Positions 17,918-26,182 of a DNA stretch of 52,765 bases are shown here, piece by piece. A program made the position numbers and the translations under genes. Numbering within the stretch: the stretch's first letter is position 1; each line of letters starts with the position of its first letter. This stretch comes from Deltaproteobacteria bacterium. Its GTDB lineage: Bacteria; Desulfobacterota; Binatia; UBA9968. The stretch covers positions 1-52,765 of the forward strand of contig SHYW01000027.1 of NCBI GenBank assembly GCA_009692615.1. Direction: 5' to 3'. The notes below the pieces were generated by a model that saw nothing but the letters and a program-made list of their open reading frames with translations, had not been told where the DNA came from and ran no database searches.

Positions 17918-17999
17918 TTCACCACGAAGGACACGAAGAGCACGAAGTCCGGAGTCTTAATCATCCAACCCTTCGTGTCCTTCGTGCTCTTCGTGGTGA
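17918..17999. repeat. Dispersed CACGAAG palindrome
   Basis: The left arm (17918-17947) is built of CACGAAG-type units (CCACGAAGGACACGAAG), and the right arm (17971-17999) is its near-perfect reverse complement. The flank ACCGTGAAGATGTT just before the left arm recurs in similar form before the copy at 29730. Confidence 0.92.
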
Positions 18000-18072
18000 G
18001 CAAGATAAATTGAACGGCATGCATATCGATACTAAAGCCGGTAGAGCCACACTAAATTCATACGGACGCTTT

Positions 18073-19134
18073 ATGAAATCATCCATCGCATGGTTCGGTT
18101 TACTGATCGCGTTACTCAACGTTACTACCGTCGCGGCGCAATCCGCCGGCGATATTTTAAAGACCTACGAGACGCTGGGGAAATCCGACAAGCGCGCGCG
18201 GTTGATCGACGGCGCCAAGAAAGAAGGCCGTTTCGTTTTCTACGGTACCTTGGGCGTCGATGCCGCGGCGCCGATGCTGGAAAAGTTTCGCCAAGCGCAT
18301 TCGTATCTCACCATCGGCCATTACCGCGGCAACGGCTCGGGGCTGTTTAACAAAGTCGTCACCGAAGCGCGCGGCAGCAAGTTCGAAGCCGATGTCATCG
18401 AGATTTCCGCCGGGCCGTCGGCCGAGCTGATTCGCGCCGGCTACATCGATCCCTATCGCTCCACGGAGATTGAAACCGTGCGGCCGGAATTTCGCGACGG
18501 GAAAAATCTCTGGCATGCGTATCAATACCTGGTCGTTGCCCTTGCCTATAATAAAAATCGCGTCAAAGAATCCGAGCTACCGAAGAACTATCAAGACTTG
18601 TTGTCGCCGCGCTGGAAGGGCGGCAAGATGTCCCTCGACACGGATGACGCCGACATCTTCGCTGGGCTGCTCGACAGCTGGGGTGAAAAGCCGGGGCTCG
18701 AATATTTTCGCCGCCTGGCGAAGCAAGAACCGGTGCTGCGCAACGGCCACACGCTGCAAGCTCAACTGCTCGCCGCTGGCGAAGTCGATCTCCATCCCTG
18801 GTCCCACGCCCAACGTCCGCTCTTGATGGCCGACCGCGGCGCGCCGGTGGCGATCGAATTCATTCAGCCGGTGGTGTCGAAAGCCCAGGGTTTGCTACTA
18901 GCGAAAAAATCGCCCCATCCCCACGCCGCGGCATTGTTCATCGACTGGGCGCTGTCCGAGGAAGGGCAAACGTTTATCGGCATCGACCTAGTGCGCAGCC
19001 CGGTGCGCGCCGGCACCAAACAAAAATACACAGTGCTGGGAACACCCAAGACCAAAGTCCTCACGCCGGATTTCTTAGGCCGAGATTTCGAGCGGTATAG
19101 TAAACTGTATCGCGAGATATTTGGCGTGCGGTGA
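18073..19134 (+). CDS. Extracellular solute-binding protein (iron/spermidine-type)
   Basis: 353 aa if started at the ATG at 18073, which puts the signal peptide (MKSSIAWFGLLIALLNVTTVAAQ) at the N terminus. Upstream TTG (18010) and ATG (18019) starts are possible but would precede the signal peptide with an unusual tail. The mature part has the pattern of the class 2 (PBP2) iron- or polyamine-binding family: LIDGAKKEGRFVFYGTLG, then EADVIEISAGPSAELIRAGY and a central SPRWKGGKMSLDTDD. Ligands in this family include Fe(III), polyamines, thiamine and small organics. No ABC permease or ATPase gene accompanies it. It is monocistronic and convergent with the GNAT gene. Confidence 0.88.
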   Translation: MKSSIAWFGLLIALLNVTTVAAQSAGDILKTYETLGKSDKRARLIDGAKKEGRFVFYGTLGVDAAAPMLEKFRQAHSYLTIGHYRGNGSGLFNKVVTEARGSKFEADVIEISAGPSAELIRAGYIDPYRSTEIETVRPEFRDGKNLWHAYQYLVVALAYNKNRVKESELPKNYQDLLSPRWKGGKMSLDTDDADIFAGLLDSWGEKPGLEYFRRLAKQEPVLRNGHTLQAQLLAAGEVDLHPWSHAQRPLLMADRGAPVAIEFIQPVVSKAQGLLLAKKSPHPHAAALFIDWALSEEGQTFIGIDLVRSPVRAGTKQKYTVLGTPKTKVLTPDFLGRDFERYSKLYREIFGVR

Positions 19135-19177
19135 GGCACGATCAGATCCGCTTCGATGCGACATATTTAACAATTAC

Positions 19178-19765
19178 TCATTTCGTGATCGCCCGCCACA
19201 TGGTCCAGGTCGGGGTGCCGATGATTTCTTCCTCGTGCTTTACGGTGAAACCGAATGTTTTGTAGAACTGGACGTTCTCGGGTTTATCGGTCTCAAGATA
19301 GCCGGCGGTTTTTTCTTGGTCGAGATGTTCAATGTAGCGCGCCATCAAGGCGCTGCCGATGCCTTGGCGTTGTCGTTGCGGATCGACGCCGATGGGACCG
19401 AGGTGGATGTGCGGTTCGGCGGGATCGAGATGGCACCAGCGGCTGTACCAGCGGATGACTTTTGGAATCGCTTCGCCCAGCGGCCTGAGCGTGGTCGCCG
19501 CGGCGAGGGGAATCTCTTCGGGCAGCGGCAGACAATCGGGCGCGGCGTTGAAGTGCATGTAGCCGCCCACCGTGCCGTCGATCAGTGCGACGTAGGCTTG
19601 GCCGAAAAACATGTGGCGCAGGCCGATGCGAAAAAACAGACGGCCTTGATCCGTGCGCCCGGCGCCGAAGGCCGATAAGTGGAGCGGGTTGGTGACGAAG
19701 GCGTTGGCGAGCATTTCGACGCACTCGTCCAAGCGCGCGGGAGAATATGTCTTTACTTCAAGCAC
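19178..19765 (-). CDS. GNAT-family N-acetyltransferase
   Basis: 195 aa, starting at a GTG. The acetyl-CoA-binding signature QRQGIGSALM at about 131-140 follows the beta strand HIHLGPIGVDP, and the late motif FYKTFGFTVKHE is the usual GNAT C-terminal element. It transfers an acetyl group from acetyl-CoA to an amine; the substrate cannot be told. The gene begins 39 bases after the stop of the NADP-reductase-like gene and closes a leftward group that also contains three NMT1-type binding proteins. Confidence 0.9.
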   Translation of the reverse strand: MLEVKTYSPARLDECVEMLANAFVTNPLHLSAFGAGRTDQGRLFFRIGLRHMFFGQAYVALIDGTVGGYMHFNAAPDCLPLPEEIPLAAATTLRPLGEAIPKVIRWYSRWCHLDPAEPHIHLGPIGVDPQRQRQGIGSALMARYIEHLDQEKTAGYLETDKPENVQFYKTFGFTVKHEEEIIGTPTWTMWRAITK

Positions 19766-19804
19766 GCGGGCGATGGCGCTGTGGAGATTTCAACTCGCGG
19801 CTGT

Positions 19805-20539
19805 TCACTTGAATGTCTTCAACCGTTCTTGCATTTCACGGGCGGAAATTTCTTGGCCGTATAACGGTCCGCCTTGGGCGAAAAACTTCGAGCGTTCGAG
19901 GGAACCGATGACCACCGGCTCGAAGCCGGCGTCGCGCACTAGTTTCGCGGCGATTTTCAATGCCTCTTGATCGTCGCTGGCGATGGGAATCGCCATGGGC
20001 TCGCCCGGTCGTTTGGCGTTGTCGGCGAGGCGGCGCACGCCCATGGTGTTGAAGGCGCGCACTATGCGCGCGCCGGCTATATATTTTGCCGTCGTGATGC
20101 CGACGCCGACCTCTCGCGCTTCTTTGCCGGCTTCACCGTCGCGCGCCAACACGGCGTTGGAAGCGTCGACGACGATCTTACCAGCGAATTCTTTGGCGTA
20201 ATCTTTACCGAGCTGGGGAATCGCGCCGTAGGGGACGCCAATTAAAAACACATCGCCGAAGGTTAGAGCATCTTTCACCGTGCCGGCGCGTGCCAACGGT
20301 CCGAGCCCGTCGATGAGCGGCTTCAACTCTTCGGGATGGCGCGACGAGAACATCACCTGATGACCGGCCTTGACCCAAAAGCCGCCGACGGAGCCGCCGA
20401 TGTTGCCGGAACCGATGACGCCTATTTTCATCGCCGCGCTTGGCACTTGCGCGAACAGCGAGTGGGGCTGCGCGCTAAAGATGAATGTCAGCACGACGAT
20501 GACAAAGCTTGGGAAAAAAGTTTGAAAATATTTGTTCAT
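19805..20539 (-). CDS. F420-dependent NADP reductase-like protein with signal peptide
   Basis: 244 aa. From residue 37 it is a clean Rossmann domain of the NADP-oxidoreductase, coenzyme F420-dependent type (PF03807): MKIGVIGSGNIGGSVGGFW, then SSRHPEEL (arginine typical for NADP), FLIGVPYGAIPQL and IVVDASNAVLARDGEAG. The first 36 residues form a hydrophobic, cleavable-looking signal (FVIVVLTFIFSAQPHSLFAQ). This start has a good GAGGAAG site 6 bases upstream. The internal Met-37 has none, so the signal is probably translated. A cofactor-binding reductase outside the cytoplasm is unusual; it may be membrane-tethered or an exported variant. It lies 20 bases after the upstream NMT1-type gene in one operon. 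Confidence 0.85.
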   Translation of the reverse strand: MNKYFQTFFPSFVIVVLTFIFSAQPHSLFAQVPSAAMKIGVIGSGNIGGSVGGFWVKAGHQVMFSSRHPEELKPLIDGLGPLARAGTVKDALTFGDVFLIGVPYGAIPQLGKDYAKEFAGKIVVDASNAVLARDGEAGKEAREVGVGITTAKYIAGARIVRAFNTMGVRRLADNAKRPGEPMAIPIASDDQEALKIAAKLVRDAGFEPVVIGSLERSKFFAQGGPLYGQEISAREMQERLKTFK

Positions 20540-20559
20540 ATTGACTTCCTCAGGTTGAG

Positions 20560-21549
20560 CTAAAAGCGTCCTTCGAGTTCCAGTTTCTTGACAAACCGTT
20601 CGTCGACCAACTCTTCGGCTTTCAAGGCGCGAATCTTGTCGTTGCTGGCGCCGAGAAAGCGGATGGTCGAGCGAATGCCGTCGACGTTGGGGAAAATTCT
20701 TCTCTGATACATGTTGCCGAGCCGCTCGTAGCCGCCGAGCGCATCCTCGGCGCGCGTCAGACGCAGCCCTTTGGCGATGCTCTTCAGCACCAGCGCCTTG
20801 TTCTTCGGCTCGAGCACGAAATTGACCGAGTCCGACATGGCGCGCAATAATCTCTCGACCATCTCCGGTGCGCTGCTCAAATATTTCCGCTGGGCCAACA
20901 GAGCGGTGTTCTGATAGGGGATGTTGAGTTTGGCGAGATCGGCGAGGACGCGAAAGCCTTGGCGTTCGAGCACCGACGCGAACGTGTAGTTGAAATAGGC
21001 GCCGTCGATGACTTTGTTGGGCAGCGCTTGGGCCAACAACGATTCGTCGCCGACCACGCGCAGATTGATTTTATCGCGCTGGGGTTCGAGCCCCCAGTAT
21101 TCGAAGGCGAGCATGGAGCGCATCCAGACGCCGCCGCCGATGCTGGTGACGCCGATGCTTTTGCCTTTTAAATCCGCCGGCGTTTTGACTGCCGGTATGA
21201 CGACGAAGGTGCCTTCCAATTTATGAATTAAACTAGTCACGAACACCGCGTCCATACCGCTGGCGATGGCGCCGAGCGTGGAGCCGGTGGCGGCGCCCAT
21301 GTAAAATTGCGCTTCGCCGCTCGCCAGCGCGGACAACGCTACCGCGCCGTTGCGCACATGCACCGGGCGAACGTCCAAGCCATGCTTGGAAAAAATTCCG
21401 TAATCCTGGGCGACGAACAACACAGTCTCGCGCTCGCTCAGGCTGCCGAAGGTAATCAGCAGCTGGTTCGATGGCACCGCGGCACTGGACGGCGACGCGC
21501 TGGCGAAAAACAGCAAGCACAGCACGAACATTCGCATGATCATCTTCAT
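20560..21549 (-). CDS. NMT1/SsuA-type substrate-binding protein (near-duplicate of 22914-23897)
   Basis: 329 aa from the ATG at 21549, with GGGAAG five bases upstream. An ATG five codons earlier is possible but has poor spacing. Signal peptide MFVLCLLFFASASPSSA. The mature N terminus NQLLITFGSLSERETVLFVA and long shared blocks such as ASGEAQFYMGAATGSTLGAI and RQGFRVLADLAKLNIPYQNT are almost identical to the protein at 22914-23897. It ends ELVDERFVKKLELEGRF, the shared C-terminal signature. It is separated by 313 bases from the upstream gene of the same strand, so it may have its own promoter. No importer components are nearby. Confidence 0.93.
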   Translation of the reverse strand: MKMIMRMFVLCLLFFASASPSSAAVPSNQLLITFGSLSERETVLFVAQDYGIFSKHGLDVRPVHVRNGAVALSALASGEAQFYMGAATGSTLGAIASGMDAVFVTSLIHKLEGTFVVIPAVKTPADLKGKSIGVTSIGGGVWMRSMLAFEYWGLEPQRDKINLRVVGDESLLAQALPNKVIDGAYFNYTFASVLERQGFRVLADLAKLNIPYQNTALLAQRKYLSSAPEMVERLLRAMSDSVNFVLEPKNKALVLKSIAKGLRLTRAEDALGGYERLGNMYQRRIFPNVDGIRSTIRFLGASNDKIRALKAEELVDERFVKKLELEGRF

Positions 21550-21862
21550 GGGTTCTTCCCGCATCCTGAGTTAATGAGCCTGATAGCCCGGATTATTCAC
21601 CCTACGAGGCAACATGACGACACTCTGTCGATCAAGGTGTGACTCTAGAGGAACGAAGGCATCGGCGCAATTGTTTCATTTTCTGTTCGGCGCTCGGCAC
21701 GACGGTTGAACTTTTCGCCGCTAATTTCACAGCAACTCGCCCCGCTGGCATCGGCAAGGCACAACTGCCGCAAGGCAATCGTCCGCAGAACCGCGCGCCG
21801 CAACCGACCGGGCTGTTCGCTATTGCGCTGGCAAAAGCGAAGCAGAAAAAATAACCGACGGC
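21550..21862. other. Intergenic gap without a convincing gene
   Basis: This 313-base stretch separates two leftward binding-protein genes. A rightward frame at 21639-21854 ending in FAIALAKAKQKK is open but has no clear ribosome-binding site or recognisable motif and runs against its neighbours. No palindrome of the families found elsewhere is present. It may hold the promoter of the gene at 20560-21549. Confidence 0.4.
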
Positions 21863-22909
21863 TTACTGGCCGCGAAACAGCTGAGCCAGAAAACCGTCTT
21901 TGTCCAACTCGTCGATGAAGCGGTTCGAGATGTAATCGCGGGCGCGAAGATTTTTCGCGTCCGGACGGCTTCTCTTTAGAACTTCCAGCGCGTACTCCAT
22001 GCCCTCGGCGCTGGGATAAGGCCGAGCCGGGAAAATCTTGCCGTAGTAGCGAAAGGTTTCGTCAAGCTGTTCGCGGTCCTTGTCGCGGTCGAGTTTCAAA
22101 AATCTCGCCACAGCGCCGGTGATCAGTTCCTTCTTCGCCGGATCTTTCCAGTAGCTGGTACCCTCGATGAAGCCTTTCAGGAATCGAGTTACCGCGTCGG
22201 GATAGCGTTCGATGAATTCGCGCCGCGCCGCGACATGGAGATGCGGATAGGCGATGCCGGTTTCGGAAATATCGATCAGATCGCGGAAGCCCAGCCGCCG
22301 CGCCACTAGATTGAACGGCGGACTGACGATGGTCGCATCGATGGCGCCCGCCCGCAGCGCGGCAAAGCGTTCGCTCTGCCCGCCGATCTGCAGAATCGTC
22401 ACGTCTTTGTCGGGCCGCAGCTGCTCGCGCTCCAAGGTCAACCGCGTCGAAGTATCCGACGCCGAGCCGAATCGGCTGATGCCGATCTTCTTGCCCTTCA
22501 AGTCCTGGGCGCTGCGAATCTCGCTCTTGGACACGATGTTGTATGGAAACGTATTGACGTTGCCGGCGATAAACACCAGGTTGGCGCCGCCGAGATTCGC
22601 CGCCAAGATCGGCGGCCCATCGATCAACCCCAACGGCATCTCCCCCGACAACATCGCCTGCACCAACTGCGTGCCGCCCTGAAAAGCGACCAGCTCGACG
22701 TCGACGTTATGCTTGTTGAACAACCCAAGCTGCTTGCTGACAAACGGATGGGAGTTGCTGCCGCTGATGCCGGCAACACCGAAGCGAATCGTTTGAGCGG
22801 CCTTTGCGGCTTGGGCAAACAAAGGCCCTGGCAGACAAAGCAGAACCAAAGCGAACACCAGAGCGCAAGACCTGGAAGCCAAAGAAATCAATGACGGAAA
22901 CCATTTCAT
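21863..22909 (-). CDS. NMT1/SsuA-type substrate-binding protein
   Basis: 348 aa from the ATG at 22909, four bases after the stop of the upstream paralogue, so translation is probably coupled. Signal peptide CALVFALVLLCLPGPLFAQ. The mature protein shows the NMT1 hallmarks NSHPFVSKQLGLFNKHNVDVE and DLKGKKIGISRFGSASD, the ligand-domain phrase IGGQSERFAALRAGAIDAT, and the C-terminal signature RDYISNRFIDELDKDGFLAQL. It is less similar to its two flanking neighbours than they are to each other, so it sits as a different gene between the two copies of a duplication. Confidence 0.92.
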   Translation of the reverse strand: MKWFPSLISLASRSCALVFALVLLCLPGPLFAQAAKAAQTIRFGVAGISGSNSHPFVSKQLGLFNKHNVDVELVAFQGGTQLVQAMLSGEMPLGLIDGPPILAANLGGANLVFIAGNVNTFPYNIVSKSEIRSAQDLKGKKIGISRFGSASDTSTRLTLEREQLRPDKDVTILQIGGQSERFAALRAGAIDATIVSPPFNLVARRLGFRDLIDISETGIAYPHLHVAARREFIERYPDAVTRFLKGFIEGTSYWKDPAKKELITGAVARFLKLDRDKDREQLDETFRYYGKIFPARPYPSAEGMEYALEVLKRSRPDAKNLRARDYISNRFIDELDKDGFLAQLFRGQ

Positions 22910-22913
22910 GAAT

Positions 22914-23897
22914 CTAAAACCGCCCTTCCTGTTCCAGCTTCTTGACGAACCGGTCATCGACCAAATCCTCCGGATTCAAAGCGCGAATCTTTTCGTTGCT
23001 GGGACCGAGGAAGCGAATCGTCGAACGAATGCCATCGACATTGGGGAAGATGCGCCGCTGGTACATACTGCCGAGCCGTTCGTAACCACCAACGGCATCT
23101 TCAGCGCGGGGGAGACGCAGTCCCTTGACCATACTTTGCAGCACGCGTTCCTTGTTTTTCGGATCCAGGGTAAAAGCGACGGCATCGGACATCGCCCGGA
23201 TCATGCGCTCGGTCACATCGGGTGAGCCATTGACGTATTTCCGCAGTCCCAGGAGCGCGGTGTTTTGATAGGGGATATTGAGTTTGGCAAGGTCAGCGAG
23301 CACACGGAAACCCTGGCGTTCAAGCACTGACGCAAAGGTATAATTAAAATAAGCGCCGTCGATGACTTTGTTGGGCAGCGCCTGGGCTAAGAGCGACTCA
23401 TCGCCAACGACGCGAAAGTCAATCTTGTCGCGCTGGGGCTCCAATCCCCAGTGCTCGAAGGCGAGCATGGAGCGCATCCACACGCCGCCGCCAAGACTCG
23501 TGACGCCAATATTCTTACCTCTTAGTTCCGCCGTGGTTTTGATCTTCGGTTGGACCACGAACGTGCCTTCCAAGGTGTGAATCAAGCTGGTGACAAACAC
23601 CGCGTCCATGCCGCTAGCAATGGCGCCGAGCGTCGAGCCGGTGGCCGCGCCCATATAAAACTGTGCTTCGCCGCTTACCAACGCCGACAGCGCGACGGCG
23701 CCGTTGCGCACATGCACCGCGCGCACGTCCAACCCATGTTTGGCGAAGAGGCCATGATCCTTAGCAACGAAGATCGCGGTTTCGCGCTCGCTGAGGCTGC
23801 CGAAAGTGATGAGTAATTGATTAGCAGGTGTGGCGGCATTGGCTTTTGCCGCAACCGCAGTGAGTAAAATAAAAACTGAAAGTGCTCTAAGCATCAT
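22914..23897 (-). CDS. NMT1/SsuA-type substrate-binding protein (near-duplicate of 20560-21549)
   Basis: 327 aa from the first of two adjacent ATGs (23897), preceded by GAGGAGAG. Signal peptide LSVFILLTAVAAKANAA. It matches the protein at 20560-21549 almost throughout (NQLLITFGSLSERETAIFVA, GMDAVFVTSLIHTLEGTFVV, RRIFPNVDGIRSTIRFLG), with the same C terminus in the form DLVDDRFVKKLEQEGRF. It is more distantly similar to the protein at 51627-52634. As first gene of the leftward group it probably carries the promoter; the 221-base gap upstream also holds a divergent candidate promoter for the cupin gene. Confidence 0.93.
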   Translation of the reverse strand: MMLRALSVFILLTAVAAKANAATPANQLLITFGSLSERETAIFVAKDHGLFAKHGLDVRAVHVRNGAVALSALVSGEAQFYMGAATGSTLGAIASGMDAVFVTSLIHTLEGTFVVQPKIKTTAELRGKNIGVTSLGGGVWMRSMLAFEHWGLEPQRDKIDFRVVGDESLLAQALPNKVIDGAYFNYTFASVLERQGFRVLADLAKLNIPYQNTALLGLRKYVNGSPDVTERMIRAMSDAVAFTLDPKNKERVLQSMVKGLRLPRAEDAVGGYERLGSMYQRRIFPNVDGIRSTIRFLGPSNEKIRALNPEDLVDDRFVKKLEQEGRF

Positions 23898-24035
23898 CGC
23901 CGTTCTCTCCTCAAAATTGTCCCCGATGCCATGGCTGAACCTCAGCGGAAACATAACACAGAGCATAGCTTCAAGGAACAAACACCAATGATAGCGTGCT
24001 TTGACCAAGCTTCGCTTATCGCACCGTCGAAAGAT

Positions 24036-24064
24036 TTGACATCAAATTCTCAGAAATGTTAAAG
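24036..24064 (+). promoter_or_regulatory. Candidate sigma-70 promoter for the double-cupin gene
   Basis: A perfect -35 box TTGACA (24036-24041) is separated by 17 bases from TTAAAG (24059-24064), a weak -10 box. It lies 55 bases before the start at 24119, whose ribosome-binding site is GAGGAG. The poor -10 makes the call tentative. Confidence 0.35.
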
Positions 24065-24118
24065 AGTGATAGCTAGATCGGGTGGTGGTTTAGCGAAACT
24101 CTTCTATGAGGAGATACG

Positions 24119-25066
24119 ATGGCAAAATTAGAAACGATCGCAGACGTTCCCGACGCTCCTAAAAAGGACAGCCCCGGCATGTACGGGCCAATTGTCGGCG
24201 CCATGATTATTTCAGAGGATGAAGCCTCTGGCAGAACGTACACACACAGGGGAGGCGGCAGATTACCTGGGAGCCGGCGTTATGGCTTCTTCGATAATGA
24301 GAGAGGCATCGCCTTCAGTGCCAGCATGTCAGTCTTTAGCCGGGAACGCATGAACCCGCGTCATCGCCATGATTTCGACCAAGTGCGATTTTTCCCGAAG
24401 GGCGGGGAGAATTACGGCAAAGAAGTGCTAGGTCTCGGTGATTGTATATATATTCCTGAAAACTGTCGCTACGGGCCGACATTCACCGCCGAGGGTTGCG
24501 ACGAAAACGTCAGAATCAACTTGCAATTTCCCGGACCGTCGCGCCGACCGTACCAGCATTCCTACGACATCATGCGCGCCACTGAAGAATTGTCCAAGAT
24601 CGCAACCATCGAAAAAGGTGTCTACCGCTTCCCCGACGGGCGCAGACAAGATAGCTACGAGGCGATCATTAGACACTTGACCGGCAAACCGGTCGATTAC
24701 CCATCCCCCCGTTACAAGAACTACATCGTAATGCACTCAAACCATCATACCTGGCTTCCGCTCGAAGACCGGCCGGGCGTTTCAGTCAAACATCTGGGTT
24801 ATTTCAACGAAGTCGGCCCGAATATCAAGCTGGTCAAACTGGAACCCGGGGCGACGTTGCCGTCGAACACCGCACCGTTTCAACAAGTGCGCTTCGTGCT
24901 CGACGGCGAAATTATTTACGGCGAGAGGCAATATGATGCGGTCTCATGCATGTACTTCCCGGCCAATCAAAGCTATCCGGCGATTGCGAGCCCAAACGGC
25001 GCAACCCTGTTCGTGGTGCAAACGGCCTGGACCGATATGAAGCCACTGCCATTTTGCCTGATTTAA
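24119..25066 (+). CDS. Double-cupin protein with one metal site
   Basis: 315 aa preceded by GAGGAG. The first cupin half carries SRERMNPRHRHDFDQVRFF, with H82 and H84 in the usual His-x-His metal position and a following glycine-rich turn. The second half (about 220-310) repeats the fold, but the aligned stretch GATLPSNTAPFQQVRFVLDG has no histidines, so only one metal site is expected. This resembles bicupin dioxygenases or ethanolamine/anthranilate-type cupins, but no specific family is recognised. It is a single rightward gene, convergent with the binding protein ending at 25112 over a shared hairpin. Confidence 0.75.
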   Translation: MAKLETIADVPDAPKKDSPGMYGPIVGAMIISEDEASGRTYTHRGGGRLPGSRRYGFFDNERGIAFSASMSVFSRERMNPRHRHDFDQVRFFPKGGENYGKEVLGLGDCIYIPENCRYGPTFTAEGCDENVRINLQFPGPSRRPYQHSYDIMRATEELSKIATIEKGVYRFPDGRRQDSYEAIIRHLTGKPVDYPSPRYKNYIVMHSNHHTWLPLEDRPGVSVKHLGYFNEVGPNIKLVKLEPGATLPSNTAPFQQVRFVLDGEIIYGERQYDAVSCMYFPANQSYPAIASPNGATLFVVQTAWTDMKPLPFCLI

Positions 25067-25080
25067 TCCCGCACTTGGAG

Positions 25081-25109
25081 AGCGTAGCGGCGACTGAAGC
25101 CGCTGCGCT
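25081..25109. terminator. Hairpin between convergent genes
   Basis: AGCGTAGCGGC (25081-25091) and GCCGCTGCGCT (25099-25109) pair over 11 bp with one wobble and a 7-base loop. It lies between the stops of the cupin gene (25066) and the leftward binding protein (25112), and probably serves both. No T-run follows. Confidence 0.5.
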
Positions 25110-25111
25110 CG

Positions 25112-26131
25112 CTAGTCGAGCTTCATCAGCTTGCGATACAGTTTGAAGTATTCGTTGTAACGCTCACCCATCTCCGGCCGCACCGGCACGATCTTCATAC
25201 CTTGGGGAAGTTTTTTGAGCACGTAAGAATCCACATCTTTGCGCCCGATGGTGTAGCCGTAATTGGCGATTTCCTGCTGAGCTTCTTTGGAGAGCATAAA
25301 ATCAATGTAGAGCTTAGCGGCGTTAGGGTGGGGCGCGCCCTTGGCCAGCGCCAGCGCGAACTGACGGCTAATCAACGGATCGAGCGCAATCCATTCCACC
25401 GGCGCCCCTTCACGTTTCTTTTGTTCCAGGCCATGGACCAGAGAGACCACGATGATCGATGCTTCGCCCGCCGCCACCAGCGTATGCATCTGCGAGTGGC
25501 CGCCGATGACTTTAATATCTTGCTCTGCGAGCTTGCGCAGGAACTCCGCCGTTGGATCTTCCTTCCACACCGTCATCACACCGGCCATCCATTTGCTTTC
25601 ATTCTCGTCGATCAACATCTTGCCCTTCCACTTGGGTGATGTGAGATCAGCAAAACTTTTGGGCACATCCGCAGTTTTGACCAGATTGGAATTGTAGGCG
25701 AGAACCGAGAGGGTTTCACTGGCTATTGTCCAGAACCCCTTTTCATCTTTATACTCCGGTTTAAACGCCACTCGCTCCGGCGATTCGTAACGATCGATGA
25801 AACCCTTTTTAAACAGGCCGTAAAAATCCATCTCCGATTCGGAAATCACATCCGCTTGCACGCTCTTGGCTTGTGCTTCGGCTGTGACTCTAGCGGCCAG
25901 CCGCTCTGAGCCAAGGCGAATGAAATTGGTTTTGATGAACGGATACTTTTTCTCGAATAGCCCAGCGAGTTTGTTGGACAGCTGCAACTCCATGGTCGCG
26001 TAGAACGCTAACTGTCCTTCCTTCTTGGCCGCTTCGATCATCACGCTCCCCTGCGCTCCAGCGAGGGACAATGAGGCGATAAAAAACCCTGCGACAATAA
26101 GAAAATGGAGAACATTTTTATTAATGTTCAT
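25112..26131 (-). CDS. Extracellular solute-binding protein (iron/spermidine-type)
   Basis: 339 aa with a signal peptide (VLHFLIVAGFFIASLSLAGA). The mature sequence has the PBP2 pattern of iron- or small-molecule-binding proteins: MIEAAKKEGQLAFYATMELQ, VQADVISESEMDFYGLFKKG, LTSPKWKGKMLIDENESKW and GAPHPNAAKLYIDFMLSKEA. It resembles the binding proteins at 18073 and 44973 in domain order. It starts 51 bases after the stop of the TcuA-like flavoprotein gene, so both are likely on one transcript, which would fit uptake of an organic acid linked to its oxidation. No permease genes are present. Confidence 0.9.
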   Translation of the reverse strand: MNINKNVLHFLIVAGFFIASLSLAGAQGSVMIEAAKKEGQLAFYATMELQLSNKLAGLFEKKYPFIKTNFIRLGSERLAARVTAEAQAKSVQADVISESEMDFYGLFKKGFIDRYESPERVAFKPEYKDEKGFWTIASETLSVLAYNSNLVKTADVPKSFADLTSPKWKGKMLIDENESKWMAGVMTVWKEDPTAEFLRKLAEQDIKVIGGHSQMHTLVAAGEASIIVVSLVHGLEQKKREGAPVEWIALDPLISRQFALALAKGAPHPNAAKLYIDFMLSKEAQQEIANYGYTIGRKDVDSYVLKKLPQGMKIVPVRPEMGERYNEYFKLYRKLMKLD

Positions 26132-26182
26132 AGTTAACTCTCCTTGATCGATTCATATCCCCCAGGCGAGAGCGCAGCACAT

